From contig JARDYH010000001.1 of assembly GCA_029215795.1 (NCBI GenBank), forward strand, positions 401,115,154 through 401,179,153: 64,000 nucleotides of DNA, read 5' to 3'. This document shows positions 1-10,854 of the stretch, piece by piece. Numbering within the stretch: the stretch's first letter is position 1; each line of letters starts with the position of its first letter. The notes under the pieces were generated by a model that saw only the letters and a program-made list of their open reading frames with translations, did not search any database and was not told the DNA's origin. Both the position numbers and the translations under genes were made by a program. The stretch comes from Anniella stebbinsi (lineage: Eukaryota > Chordata > Lepidosauria > Squamata > Anniellidae).

Positions 1-92
1 TTAGCCAGAAGGAATATAGTGACATCATCAACACCCAGGAAATGTACAATGATGATCTCATCCATTTCTCCAACTCCGAGAATTGCAAAGAG
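1..92 (+). CDS. APBA2: APBA2 (Mint2/X11-beta) exon, PTB-PDZ linker, partial at window edge
   Basis: The reading frame starting at base 3 encodes [20 protein letters not shown] followed by [10 protein letters not shown], the linker between the PTB domain and PDZ1 in APBA-family adaptors. APBA2 (Mint2) is a neuronal scaffold that binds Munc18 and the APP tail; PTB and Munc18-binding parts lie upstream of this window. The first two bases complete a codon (probably Leu), so the exon probably begins before base 1. It ends in phase 0 at Lys-Glu with a GAG|GTGATT donor. The assignment to paralog 2 rather than 1 or 3 rests mainly on the later exons. The next coding exon begins at 5155. Confidence 0.9.
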
Positions 93-2640
93 GTGATTCC
101 CCACTACCCCCCTATTTAGGTTTGGACCACAAAAATATCCGAATGCTTTGAAGCTTCTTTTCAACTGTTTATTACTCATGTGCATGCTGAGAACTCATGT
201 GGCGTTTGAAGTGTTCATTTGCAAACATCTTCTTAAGCGCACACAACAGTAGAGTGAAATTAAACCTGCTGAGCTGTTTGGGTAGGCCGTTGTTCTTGTA
301 TAAAGCATATTAAGTTTTGCTTTTTCTCAAACAGCAGTATCGCCCTTTGTCTGTCTCCAGTATCCCTACATCTCCACTTAAACCTTCCAGGGCGTAGTTA
401 CTGGCAAGAAGTGCTTTAAGCTAAAACGAGCTGGATTTTTAAAATATATATATTTGGCTCCACCATTTTTTGCTGTTGGCCACACTTACCAGTGGGATGC
501 CCCTGGCAGCAGATTGAAGGAGTCATTAAAGATGAAAGAAAAAAACTGTTTCGTAGCACCAGAGCCTGGCTCTCATTTATTTTATCAGCTTCTCTGCAAC
601 GGGATTTTGGCCCTCAAACTGAGGCCCTTTTTACACCTAAGGGTGTAGAGAGAGGGAGGGGGGAGGATCACGGACCTACCTGCTTCTGCGATCCTTCCCC
701 GGCGTCCAAACGGAAGCATGATGTCCTGGAAGGGAAGAGAGACGTTGCACCTGTGGCACGCACCATTTTTTTTAAAAAAAGAAAATGCATCCGGGAGTTC
801 AATTGCGCTCATAGAAATACGTAATTTTAAAAAAAAAGAAAAAGGCCTGACCCCTCTCCCCACACCCCGATGCCCCTGCACCCCCCCCCCCCGGACCAAC
901 TCCTTCCTGCTTACTGATCCCCGCTACTCGCGGGAAGGAGGGAAGAAGCCAGGATGGACGCCCATACCACCCTCGGTCCGTGGGATCGTCCTGGGACCGT
1001 GGGAAAAATCGGGATAACTGGGCAACTAGTTTCCCGGTAAAATGGAGGAGTTGTCCCTGCTTGCTCCCGGGATCCCCTGTGGATGCACAGGGACGACCCC
1101 TGAGACAAAGGCCAGTGTAGACACGGCCTGAAGGAGCTTCACTGCTGAGGGGGGCATTCCCCGACCTGCTGCCCTCCAGATGTGTTGGACTACAAGTCCC
1201 ATGTCCCCCAGCCAGCATCCTATGCCACTCATGGTTCACACATGGGCCAGCTTTTCCACGGACCCATAGGTTCTCAGTTCTAGCAGCCCCCAATGGTGTA
1301 TGATGAAAGCCTCAAAATCTCCTCAGTTTGACATCCCAGCAGCCTCTTGGGACTCCTTGGCTCGGCCTTCTGTACAGGTGTTGTTTTGACACCCAGACCC
1401 CCATCCCCGTAGTCTTTTAAATATCAGTAAACTATTGACATCTCTCCCTTCTTCCTCCGCCATTAGTAGCATTCTCTCCACGCTCAGCACATTCATCCCC
1501 CACATATGCTGCAAAGCCATTGCCGTTTCTATTGGTCCACTTACGCCAGGATTTCCCCCCTTCCTTCTTCATAAATATGATCAATTTAAAGTGGAGACGG
1601 GGCTCAAGCTGTGGGCTAATCAGCACCGAACAGACTGGGGCCTCTTGCCTGCTGTGCCTTTGCATAGAAGATGCATCTCTCGTGTCCCATCTCTTGAGTT
1701 GTTTTACTTAGTGAGTTGATGGTGCTAATGTTTCAAAAGAAAGGCCTGGCCTTGCCATTTCTAAAGCCAAGACCCAGTTTTGGAGGTACATTTCTTCCCA
1801 TGTTTGGGATGTTGTCTTGAAGGGCATCCTTCCAATTTCTGCTCTTTCCATTGAAGATGCAGAGGAAACCTTCCTCCAAGGGTATCATTGCCTTAGATTA
1901 TCCATTCCCACCCCCTTTGGCATGCCCCTCATGATCCTAATCAATAGGGAGTAGATAACCACAGGGATCTAGCCCCAAATTATGAATTTCTACTCAATCC
2001 TGGAGGAGGTGGTTTCTCCCAACTTTCGCATGTAAATAAGAAACACCCCCGTGAATAAAATTCAAGGGAGTTTCAGATTCCACTTTTTTTCCAGAAAAAA
2101 ACTATTCAAGGAAAGCTTCTATCTCCCATTGTTGTAAAACAAAAGCAAAAACCCTATTTGAGAGATGAGGCGTACCAGCTACTGCTTTGGAAGACTGAGC
2201 AGCTGGGAGTCCCTCCTTTGTATCTGGGCAGAATGCAAGACAGTATTGTGTGTCTTGAGTATCATGTGTCTTGGCCTGGTTGTACCCTTGGGATATTTAT
2301 TGCCACGCGTCCAGCCTGACTAGGGACTCCCATCCCAGCCAGCATGCCCAATGGTCAGGAATGCCAGATGTTTTGTAGTCCAAAACATCTGGAGAGCATC
2401 AGGTTGGGGGAAGCTGGTCTATTATGATTGGCAGTGATTGTCCAGGGTCTCAGGAAGAGAAGGGTGTTTTCCATTCCTGCAACCTGGTCCTTCTACCTGG
2501 AGATGCCAGGAACTGAACCCAGGCAGATGCTCTGCTACTAAGCTGTGGTCCTTCTCCCTGAGGACAGATCTGTCGCTCTCCAAAATTTCCAGGCAAGCAG
2601 ACAGGCATGGCTCATTACAGCCGCTTGTTCTGAGGAAGAG
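93..2640. other. APBA2 intron, left part: unassigned sequence and foldback fragments
   Basis: No exon is visible here. Bases 617-1131 may be a degenerate DNA element: AGGCCCTTTTTACAC at about 622 resembles the reverse complement of GTGTAGACACGGCCT at about 1115, but no target duplication is seen. A run of C lies near 880-893. Bases 1155-1232 and 2331-2417 are pieces of a widespread hairpin repeat (TTGGACTACAACTCCCAT type). Open frames in 450-1720 have no recognisable product and look like chance. Confidence 0.5.
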
Positions 2641-3425
2641 GAAAACAATATTTTTTGTGACCTTGATATGCTGGAGCGCTGGGCTGAAAACAGCAGAATG
2701 AAATTCAATAGGGTTAAATGCCAAGTTCTACACAGTTACAAGATGGGGGATACTTGTCTCAGCAATACTACAAGCAATAAGGATCTTGGAATTGTTGCAG
2801 ATCACAAGCTGAATATGAGCCAACAGTATGATGTGGCTGCAAAAAAAGCAAATGCTATTTTGGGCTGCATTAATAGAAGTGTAATTTCCAAATCGTGCAA
2901 GGTACTGGTTCCCCTCTATTTGGCACTGCTTAGACCTCATCTTGAGTGTTGTGTCCAGTTCTGGGCATCACACTTCAAGAAGGATGCAGACAAGCTGGAG
3001 CGTGTTCAGAGGAGGGCAATGAGGATGATCAGGGGTCTGGAAGCGAAGCCCTATGAGGAGAGTCTGAAAGAACTGGGCATGTTTAGCCTTGAGAAGAGAA
3101 GACTGAGGGGAAAGGTTGTCACATGGAGGAGGGCCAGGATCTCTTCTCCGTCATCCCAGAATGCAGGACATGGAATAATGGGCTCAAGTTACAGGAAGCC
3201 AGATTCCAGCTGGACATCAGGAAAAACTTCCTGCCTGTTAGAGCAGTACAACAATGGAACCCATTACCTAGGGAGGTCGTTGGCTCTCCCACATTAGAGG
3301 TCTTCAAGATGCAGCTGGACAGCCATCTGTCAGGGATGTTTTAAGGTGGATTCCTGCATTGAGCAGGGGGTTGGACTCGATGGCCTTACAGGCCTGTTCT
3401 ATCTCTACTATTCTATGATTCTGCA
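2641..3425 (+). mobile_element. CR1 LINE 3' end, dead copy
   Basis: This encodes the C-terminal part of a CR1 reverse transcriptase ORF. Recognisable pieces include LERWAENSRMKFN, KDLGIVADHKLNMSQQ, LERVQRRAMRMIRGLE and, in another frame, QLDIRKNFLPVRAVQQWNPL and LPREVVGSPTLEVFKMQLD ending in GMF-stop at about 3342. The frame shifts near 3110-3120, so the copy cannot make protein. The last 80 bases have the usual CR1 3' end: GGTTGGACTCGATGGCC followed by a run of CTATGATTCT type. It is 5'-truncated, as most CR1 copies are. A related copy lies at 27647-28395. Confidence 0.88.
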
Positions 3426-4180
3426 CTCAATTTTAGAAATGAGCAACCCATGTCTTCTGCAGGAGGCTGTTGAGAGCACTGGGTATTTAATAATTTGGAA
3501 AGTCATCCTGGAGGTGAAAACTCTAAATGAGAAGTAAATGTCATAAACCTTGCCGGGAGACAAGTGATTTTATCTGGCCGGCAGTTTGGACTGAGTATAA
3601 GCAGAGCGTTTAGAGGTGAAAAGCGGCTGAGGTGAATGGAAAGGAAGCTGAAAATCAACAAGCCAAGTGGAAATTGGATTTTAAATCAACACTTGGGAGA
3701 AGTGTAAATAAATTGTAATCTACTCAGTATTAGGGAGAGAGGGAAAAACACACGCCCATCAATGCATTTTCGATGCGGCCGCAGACGACGGTCGAGTGTT
3801 GTTTTTCCTGAGTTGCTGGCGCTATTGGCAAGATGATAAAGACCAGCTTTCAAATTGACATGGCGAAAATTGCAAAGCAGGACAAGTCGAGGGAGGAAAT
3901 CTCAGGGTGGTGGCGAGGCAGAAAAACAAACCCATGAGAGGCACTTGCATCAAGTGGCAGAATGGGAGGAGCTTCGAATTCCTCCAGGGCTGAGCTACCC
4001 TTTGTTGGAGCATCTTTTTCCACGAGAAGGAACTGACCCTGATGCCAACAGAAGCATGGGTGTGCCATAGCACCTCTGGGGAGGCTGAGATCCAGCATGT
4101 TCAGCCATGATCCTCACCCTATGGCCTCTGTCTGTTTGACTTTATCTTAGGACAGGATAGGAAATAGCTTATACCAGTCA
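3426..4180. other. Unassigned intronic sequence
   Basis: No recognised repeat or exon. Overlapping open frames at 3822-4098 on both strands have no family resemblance and no splice context, so I read them as chance. Confidence 0.4.
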
Positions 4181-4204
4181 GACTATATCATTTATTATCA
4201 TTAT

Positions 4205-4715
4205 TATGTGTCTCTTTCTCGCTCGTGGCGGTTTTTCTGGACGGACATGACGGGCTTCGCCAAGTCATGCTGTCTTTTATTGATTCAGGAATTTCCTGAC
4301 AATTGAGCATGTTTTAAGTATGACTGCTTTCTGGATGTTGGTGCGAATGTATTCTGGTAGGCCCAGTTTCTGGAGGTTTTCTGAATAGTTTTTTGATGTG
4401 ATGCCGGTGACTGATGTGACTAATGCAATAATTGTGACCTTTTCCTGTTGCCATAGTTCTTTGACTTCCATGGCCAGTGGTGTATATTTGTCTCTCTTTT
4501 CTTCTTCCTTTTCAACAACATTTTTGTCATTCGGTATTGCTATGTCGATGAGGTATGTGTGTTTTTCTGTTTTGTCTATGAACGTTATGTCTGGTCGGTG
4601 GCAGGGTATTATCTTGTCAGTATTTTTTGATCTGCATTTCCCAAGATTGTTTCGGGTGAGTATGTATAGTATGGTGTAGGTTGTTTGTTAAGGTAGAGTT
4701 TGTTGGCTAGTTGTT
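4205..4715 (-). mobile_element. R2-like LINE, C-terminal coding end and 3' tail
   Basis: Read on the minus strand, this gives a C-terminal block including EVKELWQQEKVTIIALVTSV and LGLPEYIRTNIQKAVILKT, ending in RKFLNQ-stop near 4277. This type of tail (KELW, then a TGI.K..EN.QKLGL segment, then an ILRK-like end) is often annotated in reptiles as an R2-type non-LTR retroelement polyprotein. The 3' tail below 4277 reaches a TTA/ATT-rich end near 4190-4205. A homologous copy lies at 53300-53545 on the opposite strand. The clade name is from memory and tentative. Confidence 0.62.
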
Positions 4716-4721
4716 GGTGAA

Positions 4722-4905
4722 TAATAATAATAACAATAATTTACATTTATATACCGCCCGATAGCCAAAGCTCTCTTGGCAGTTTACAAGGATTAAAAAC
4801 ATTGAACATTTTAAAACCAATATACAAAATGTAAAACCATAAAAAGCATAAAAAACAAACTACTGCTGGGACCAGTATTGTCTACCTTGACAGGCAGCAG
4901 CACTT
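4722..4905 (-). mobile_element. L2-type LINE 3' end
   Basis: An AATAATAATAATAACAATAA run is followed by the ACATTTATATACCGCCC and CCAAAGCTCTCTTGGCAGTT blocks, the inverted 3' end of the L2-type LINEs seen elsewhere in the window (5761, 25085 and 30470). No coding part remains. Confidence 0.75.
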
Positions 4906-5154
4906 CAGGAGTCTTTCCAGTCACCTGTTACCTGATCTTTTTAACTGGGATGGCCATGGACCAGGTCCTTGAACCTTCATCCTCAGAACACCCCGACCCC
5001 TTGTCCTCAGAAGAAGAAGCCCCAAAGTCAATGGTTTAGGGAGAGGCTTCAGTCATGGAAAAATGTTATGTGGCTCCTAACTCCCCAGGATCCAGCTCCC
5101 CAGAGACATTCTAGGGGTCAGCTCCCCTGCATCCCCATTTGTTTTGTCTTGCAG

Positions 5155-5367
5155 CTGCAGTTGGCCAAGCACAAGGGGGAGATCCTTGGAGTGGTGATTG
5201 TGGAGTCCGGCTGGGGGTCCATTTTACCCACGGTGATCCTGGCCAACATGATGAATGGGGGCCCTGCAGCTCGCTCAGGGAAGCTCAGCATCGGGGACCA
5301 GATCATGTCCATTAATGGAACCAGTCTGGTTGGGCTTCCGTTGGCAACGTGTCAAGGGATCATCAAG
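5155..5367 (+). CDS. APBA2: APBA2 exon encoding most of PDZ1
   Basis: This 213-bp phase 0-0 exon (71 codons) begins [20 protein letters not shown] and continues through the [20 protein letters not shown] and [20 protein letters not shown] segments. It is PDZ1 of Mint proteins; the carboxylate-binding loop is in the EILGVVIVE region. The acceptor is TTGTCTTGCAG|CTG and the donor [23 protein letters not shown] and [10 protein letters not shown] fit APBA2 better than APBA1, as I remember those proteins. Reading past the donor adds unrelated residues, which supports the boundary. There are no stops or frameshifts. Confidence 0.96.
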
Positions 5368-5760
5368 GTACCATTCTTGTTCTATTCATATAGGATTGTC
5401 AGTTGGGATAGGGTTCACATATTTAGAAGGAAAAAAAAGCTCTCCCTGCCCTAATCTTTCCCTGGGTTTCTGGCGTTTGGGCTATGAGTCGCGCTGACTA
5501 TGTAGCCAAAACGGCATCACCCGTGCACCAGTAGAGGTATCTGCAGATTTGGGGGAACTCCCAAGAAGAACATTGAAACTCTAGTGGGGAAACCCTGAAG
5601 GTGGATGGGACGCCCCCCCCCCCCCAAGCAGCTCAGGGAGGACTGAGTGCGCTTAGTGGCCACAGACTGCTGATGGACTATTGGGGAAAACCAAGAAAAC
5701 AGGGGGAGGGGGATGGAACGGAGTGGCTGGAAACTTGAACAGAGAGAACTCTGCATGACA
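5368..5760. other. APBA2 intron start, unassigned
   Basis: Nothing recognised apart from a C run near 5611-5624. Confidence 0.4.
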
Positions 5761-6392
5761 ACGTTTATTTATTTATTTGTTGCATTTCTATGCCGCCCCA
5801 ATAGCCGAAGCTCTCTGGGTGGTTTGCAAAAATTATAACCATGATACCCGTTCAAAATATAAACAACAACAACAGCAGTATAAAAACATAGTATAAAATA
5901 CAATATAAGAACACAATCAGGATAAAACCAAGCAGCCATGCAGAAATTAATACAAATTTAAAACAGCAAAATTAAAGATTAAACTGATGAACTGTTAAAG
6001 TACTGAGAAAATAAAAAGGGTCTTCACCTGGAATCTAAAGGAGTATAATGTAAGTGCCAGGCAGACCTCTCTAGGGAGCTCATTCCATAGCTGGGGTGCC
6101 ACAGCAGAGAAGGCTCTCCTCCTGGTAGCCACCTGCCACTTCCTTTGGCAGGGGATCACGGAGAAGGACCCCAGAGGATGATCTTAGGGTCCGGGCAGAT
6201 ACATATGGGAGGAGGCGTTCCTTCAGATAACCTGGCCCAAACCATTTAGGGTTTTGAATGTTAATACCAGCACTTTGAACCGGGCCTGGATCAGGACTGG
6301 CAGCCAATGAAGCTAGAAAAGGACTGGCGTAATGTGGTCTTGTTGGCCAGTCCCCATTAACAATCTGGCTGCCCTATTTAGTTGCAGGTTGC
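5761..6392 (-). mobile_element. L2-type LINE 3' part
   Basis: The minus strand reads from an RAARL-like segment into GLGYLKERLLPYVSARTLRS, then a damaged end and an L2 3' tail with TTTATTTATTTATTTG at the low-coordinate edge. The frame is broken. The copy abuts an oppositely oriented L2 fragment at 6393. Confidence 0.8.
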
Positions 6393-6663
6393 ATTTGTTC
6401 AATTATCATTTGCCGGAGGAGATTTGTCAACTTAATAGTCTCTTTGACTTTAAGAAAGCCATAAAAACCTATCTCTTCTGGCAGGCCTACTCAGTCGAAT
6501 TTTAAGAGTTTTATTGGTATTTTAATAATGTATTAGTTTTATGTGCTTTTAATCAGTTTTATGTGTTTTATATTTAATGTTGTTTTCCGCCTCGATCCAG
6601 AGGGAGAGGTGGGTAAGAAATAAATAAATACATAAATATATTATTATTATTATTATTATTATT
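6393..6663 (+). mobile_element. L2-type LINE 3' end, plus strand
   Basis: This encodes LPEEICQLNSLFDFKKAIKT followed by YLFWQAYSVEF-stop, the C-terminus of the same L2 subfamily as 10922-11590. After it come the CGCCTCGATCCAGAGGGAG block and an ATAAATAAATA/TTA tail ending at 6663. It is head to head with the copy at 5761-6392. Confidence 0.82.
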
Positions 6664-7081
6664 AAGGATGATGGAAGGATTAAATGGGTATTCAGAAGCC
6701 TCTGACAAGGCTGTTCCTTAGGCAGTTGCTGCCATAGACTTCTTGGCAGGGTCTAGGAGGGAGATGATTTAGGGATTGTTGTAGCCAAATGGCTGTAACT
6801 TTCAGATTGATACCTGTACACTGTCATAAGCATTAAGACGCAGTACTTTCCCTAACTGGGCGACCTCCAGTTGGGTTGGACTGCAATTCCCATAATTCCC
6901 CAGCCAGCATGGCCAACTGCCGTCCAACACCTCTGGAGATCACCATGATGGGGAAGGCTGAAGTAAAGCAAAACTGCCATTGGATAGAACCTCATAGAAG
7001 TACTGGAAGCTGCTTGACATTCATCATCATAAATGTCTGCTTATGGAGAATGTGCTGCTAACATGGAGACTATTTTTGCAG
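6664..7081. other. APBA2 intron, hairpin-repeat fragment
   Basis: Bases 6855-6935 carry a GTTGGACTGCAATTCCCAT to CAGCATGGCCAA fragment of the common hairpin repeat. The rest is unassigned up to the exon acceptor. Confidence 0.45.
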
Positions 7082-7201
7082 GGTCTTAAGAATCAGACAC
7101 AAGTGAAGCTGAACATTGTCAGCTGCCCTCCGGTCACCACTGTTCTTATAAAGCGGCCTGACTTGAAATACCAGTTGGGGTTCAGCGTGCAGAATGGAAT
7201 C
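7082..7201 (+). CDS. APBA2: APBA2 exon linking PDZ1 to PDZ2
   Basis: This 120-bp phase 0-0 exon encodes [20 protein letters not shown] then [20 protein letters not shown]. It ends PDZ1, spans the very short inter-domain linker and starts PDZ2; [11 protein letters not shown] contains the GLGF-like peptide-binding loop of PDZ2. The acceptor is CTATTTTTGCAG|GGT and the donor GGAATC|GTAAGT. The sequence agrees with APBA2 as I know it ([17 protein letters not shown]). Mint PDZ1 and PDZ2 pack as a tandem unit, and the lack of a spacer is normal for the family. Confidence 0.96.
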
Positions 7202-7278
7202 GTAAGTGCTTTCCTCTCACCTTGTTGACGCATTCCAGAAGGGGAGTTATGTGAGCCTGCCGGAGCAGAAACAACACA

Positions 7279-7733
7279 GGCCACGTTCGCACGTAAATGC
7301 ATTTCTGGCTTATCCTGGTTTACTGTGAATCATCAGCATGCTAATGTATGCAGCCTGTCCCTATTTCATATGAATGGGGAAAGCTAACCAGGAGGGGATA
7401 GCTTAGGATCCTGGTTTATTGCTCTCAAACAAGACAGGCTTTGCAAGCCAACAACTTGGCTTATGATTCTGGCTTGCTTGGGAGCAACAAACCAGGATCC
7501 TGGATTTGGACATCACCATAAGCTATTCCTTCTGTGTTTGCTTGAGCCGCTCAAGCGAAGGGAGGAGCGAAGCAGGTGTGAACAGGCGGCATGAACAAGC
7601 ACACTGCTCATTTGTTACTCATTTATAAATAATATAATTTATAAATAATATAATGATAACATAATTTATAAATAATATGAGTGAACCAAGATAAGACAGC
7701 AAACCTGGCTTAATGTTATGTGCAAACACGGCC
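7279..7733. mobile_element. Non-autonomous DNA element, hAT-like
   Basis: The ends are related inverted repeats: GGCCACGTTCGCACGTAA at 7279 and the reverse complement of TTATGTGCAAACACGGCC at 7716-7733. Internal stretches are also partly self-complementary, with CAGGATCCTGGTTT-like motifs in both directions. No coding sequence remains. An AT-rich direct repeat (TTATAAATAATAT units) sits at 7622-7680. I see no convincing target-site duplication, so the superfamily is a guess. Confidence 0.5.
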
Positions 7734-8689
7734 AATGAGTCTCCTGGCACCTTGCAATTTGTTGATGAAGCCACATTCATCTCTTGGCAAATGCCATGTC
7801 AAGTGATGATTGGTATGTCTGAATGGATGGTCACAGATTTAGGACTGGCTATGATCGCTGAATCGAATCTCTATGTTCAGAGGCAATATGCCACACATAC
7901 TAGTTGCTGGTCGTCAATGGCAGGTGAGGGTGATTGCCTTCCTGTCCTGCTTATGGCTTTCTCAGAGCCACCTGGCTGGACACTGTGGGGTGTTGAATTA
8001 GATGGATCTGATCAAACAGGGCTCCTCTTACATTCTCCAGAGGTGCCATGGCCTCACACAGGCCATTATTTTGGGGAGTTAGCTGGCTGCTGTAACAGGT
8101 GCGCTAGGTCAGAGAAAGGTCTTGGAATCTCAGTAAGCAGAATGTGGGGTGCAGAATCCTCAAACGTTACATTAATTTAAAATCACAACAACTTTCCAAT
8201 CCGTATTGCAGAACTATATTAAATAGGTGACAACAAGAATTCCTCATGTAGTTTTCTGTGCCCAGAACGTTATGTCCCCAGATTGCTTCAAAATTTAGTT
8301 TCCCAATAAAGCAGGACTAGTTGAGCTGTAGTTTAGTACCATCTAGTGGCTCCTAGGTATATCCACAACTGGGGAAAAATATCCACAGTCTTGTGTGCCT
8401 GCAAGGACATTAAAGTCTGGCTTGCTAAGCATTATTGATGCCTTATTAAATGTTGGTAGGTCCCCTGCTCTGAGAAACATACATTTTGACAGAGAGCAGA
8501 AGAAAAAGGACTACAGAAGATTGAAGGCTGAAATACAGCCTTCCCCTACCCAGTTGCCCTCCAGGTGCATTGGATTACAACTCCCATTATCCCCACCAAA
8601 CATGCTGGTTGGGGTGATGGCAGTCCAACACAGTTGCCTTGAATGTCATCTTGGTAGAAAGGTGTGGGTGGGTATGTACAAATCATCAT
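7734..8689. other. APBA2 intron, hairpin-repeat fragment
   Basis: Bases 8548-8640 are a fragment of the hairpin repeat (ACTACAACTCCCAT type). The open frame at 7713-8180 shows no family features. The rest is unassigned. Confidence 0.4.
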
Positions 8690-9480
8690 CATCATATTTA
8701 TTTATAACCCGCCTCTCCCTCCGGATTGAGGCGGGGAACAACAACAATATAAAACACAAGAATCACAAAACAGTTAAAATTTTAAAAACAAGAAAAAAAT
8801 ACATCATTAAAAACATCTTAAAATTCATCTGGATAGGCCTGCCGGAAGAGAGCAGTCTTCATGACTCTCTTAAATTCATGAAGATTGCTAATTTGTCTAA
8901 TCTCCTCTGGAAGACCATTCCACAGTCTGGGAGTGGGGCGGATTGTACGGGAGAAGGCGATCCTGCAGGTAACCTGGACCCAAACCATGTAGGGCTTTAA
9001 AGGTAATAACCAACACTTTATACTTCACCCAGAAACTGATTGGCAGCCAATGAAGCGATTTTAAAACTGGTGTAATATGGTCACCCCTAGATGTACCGGT
9101 GACCTACCTGGCTGCCATATTTTGAACAAGTTGAAGTTTCCGGACTAGGCACAAAGGTAGCCCTATGTACAGCGCATTGCAGAAGTCAAGCCTCGAAGTT
9201 ACCAGCATGTGCACTACCGTCTTTAGGTCTTCCAACTCTAGGAAGGGGCGCAGCTGGCGTATCAGCCGAAGCTGATAGTAGGCACTCCTGGCCATTGCAT
9301 CTATCTGAGCTGTCATTTGGAGCGACGGATCCAGGAGCACCCCCAAGCTGTGAACACAGTCTTTCAGGGGGGGGTGTAACCCCATCCAGAACTGGTTGAC
9401 ACACCTCCAAACCCAGGTTGGGACCTTTGACAGCGAGCACCTCCGTCTTGTCACACTTGAGTCCATCTATCCATACCCTT
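8690..9480 (-). mobile_element. L2-type LINE, C-terminal ORF2 region
   Basis: The minus strand encodes SLGVLLDPSLQMTAQIDAMA, YYQLRLIRQLRPFLELEDL and VTSRLDFCNALYIGLPLCLV, followed by LQLVQNMAAR. These are hallmarks of the L2 reverse-transcriptase C-terminal region. The coding part is broken by stops and frameshifts, and the 3' end lies near 8690 (ATCATCATCATATTTATTTATAA). It is the same subfamily as 10922-11590. Confidence 0.88.
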
Positions 9481-9699
9481 TCAGCCAGGACTGAAATCCT
9501 TTGCAGATACAGGAATGCCCATTGGTTCCTGCATCATTTCCATGTTTACATTTGTGGCGTTTCTGCATTTTGTATTGTATTCTCATTCCATAACTCCCAT
9601 GCTTCGAAAGACGGAGTGAGGGTGAGAAGTCTGTGAAGAGACTCGAAGCCAGTGAAGAGAGACGATTAGCCGGAGTAGGAAGGAATTAGGATTTTATTT

Positions 9700-10190
9700 A
9701 TTTTATTGCAGGTATCTATACCCTGCCTTTGAGGATGCAAATCCTTCCAAGGACACACACTTAGAAACACACTCCCAGACCTTTTTTCCTTCCTTTCTTT
9801 TTCTAGGTTTTTGTTTTTAGTATACATACATGGATTTGTATATATCGATAGCAATGGATGCATAATGAAACGCATATATAGGAAAATACAATTTTCTAGC
9901 AAAAACGGGCCAGATATCCAGATAAGTATCCACATGAAGGTGACATGGCATCTATATGCCACCTGTTCAATGTTGCAAGGTCTCCGATCCATTGCATTAC
10001 AGGAGGTGGATTTTTATCCTTCAAATGTTGTAATATCAGTCTTTTAGCTGTCAAAAGGGTGCAGAGAATCCATTTACATCGACGGTTCATTACTTTCCGT
10101 GAAGCAGGTAGATAATTTAAAAGAGCCTCATTTAAAAGAATCTCTGAGTCTGAGTCAGAATCCACGCCAGGGAGACTGGGCCTCATCCTG
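9700..10190 (-). mobile_element. L1-type LINE C-terminus fragment (tentative)
   Basis: The minus-strand frame from about 10186 to 9896 reads EALLNYLPASRKVMNRRCKW, ILCTLLTAKRLILQHLKDKN and PPPVMQWIGDLATLNRWH. An AK(R/K)LIL..WKD..PP...W pattern is typical of L1/Tx1-group ORF2 C-termini. A short AT-rich tail follows. There is no upstream reverse-transcriptase domain, and the identification is by pattern only. Confidence 0.5.
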
Positions 10191-10850
10191 ACAGGCTAGC
10201 GGAATTAGTTGCACTGTTACTTGGCTCCTGGGCCTTCGTTTCAGGCCCACAGTAATTGGTATCTTTTCCTCTGCACCGTTCAATCCACGCAATGATGTTG
10301 TCCCTGCTCTTATTGATTGGTATAAAAGTAACTCCCCCCACCACCACCAAAGCAAACAAAAAGGCCCGGGTGTGGATGAGAACAAGATTTGCAGAGGTGT
10401 TTTTCTTTGCGGTGATTAGGAGCGACATGTGCTGAATGATGAGAAGTTGCACGCTCGGGATTCAGGTTGTCATCCAGCAAGCCACCTTGGAGGTACCATT
10501 ACTCCACAGAAAGAGCACTCCAGGGCGGTATGTGAGTCGCGGGAGAACCTTGAAATCCCGCTACGGGCCAGGAGATTGGATTATGCAGGCCGCAGCTGTG
10601 TTGGCAATTGGGATATACATCCTTTTGTGATGGTGACTTTCTTTTCAGAGAGGCAGCAGGGAAGCTCAGGGGACAGATTTCAGGTTGCCCACGTCATCGT
10701 GTCTTGCGAGGGATGTTTGCTTCTCTGCCATGTCCCCCTCCTTCCCCACCTGCCCTGGTTGCAGAAATTTTGGGCACCTCCTAGAAGACATTTTGCATCC
10801 ATGTGGATCGCCAAAGTACCCCAAGAAGCCTCACGCTGTGCATGAACACA
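10191..10850. other. APBA2 intron, unassigned
   Basis: No repeat or exon recognised; open frames here have no family resemblance. Confidence 0.4.
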
Positions 10851-10854
10851 AAGA

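Noticed and set aside
799..1293. Long minus-strand open frame of 164 codons
   Set aside because: Low-complexity composition with homopolymers and a Phe run, no recognisable domain, and it lies in an APBA2 intron. Alternative starts inflate its length.
2545..3344. A host gene encoding a 250-codon protein
   Set aside because: The sequence is a CR1 reverse-transcriptase C-terminus with a frame change and CR1 3' end.
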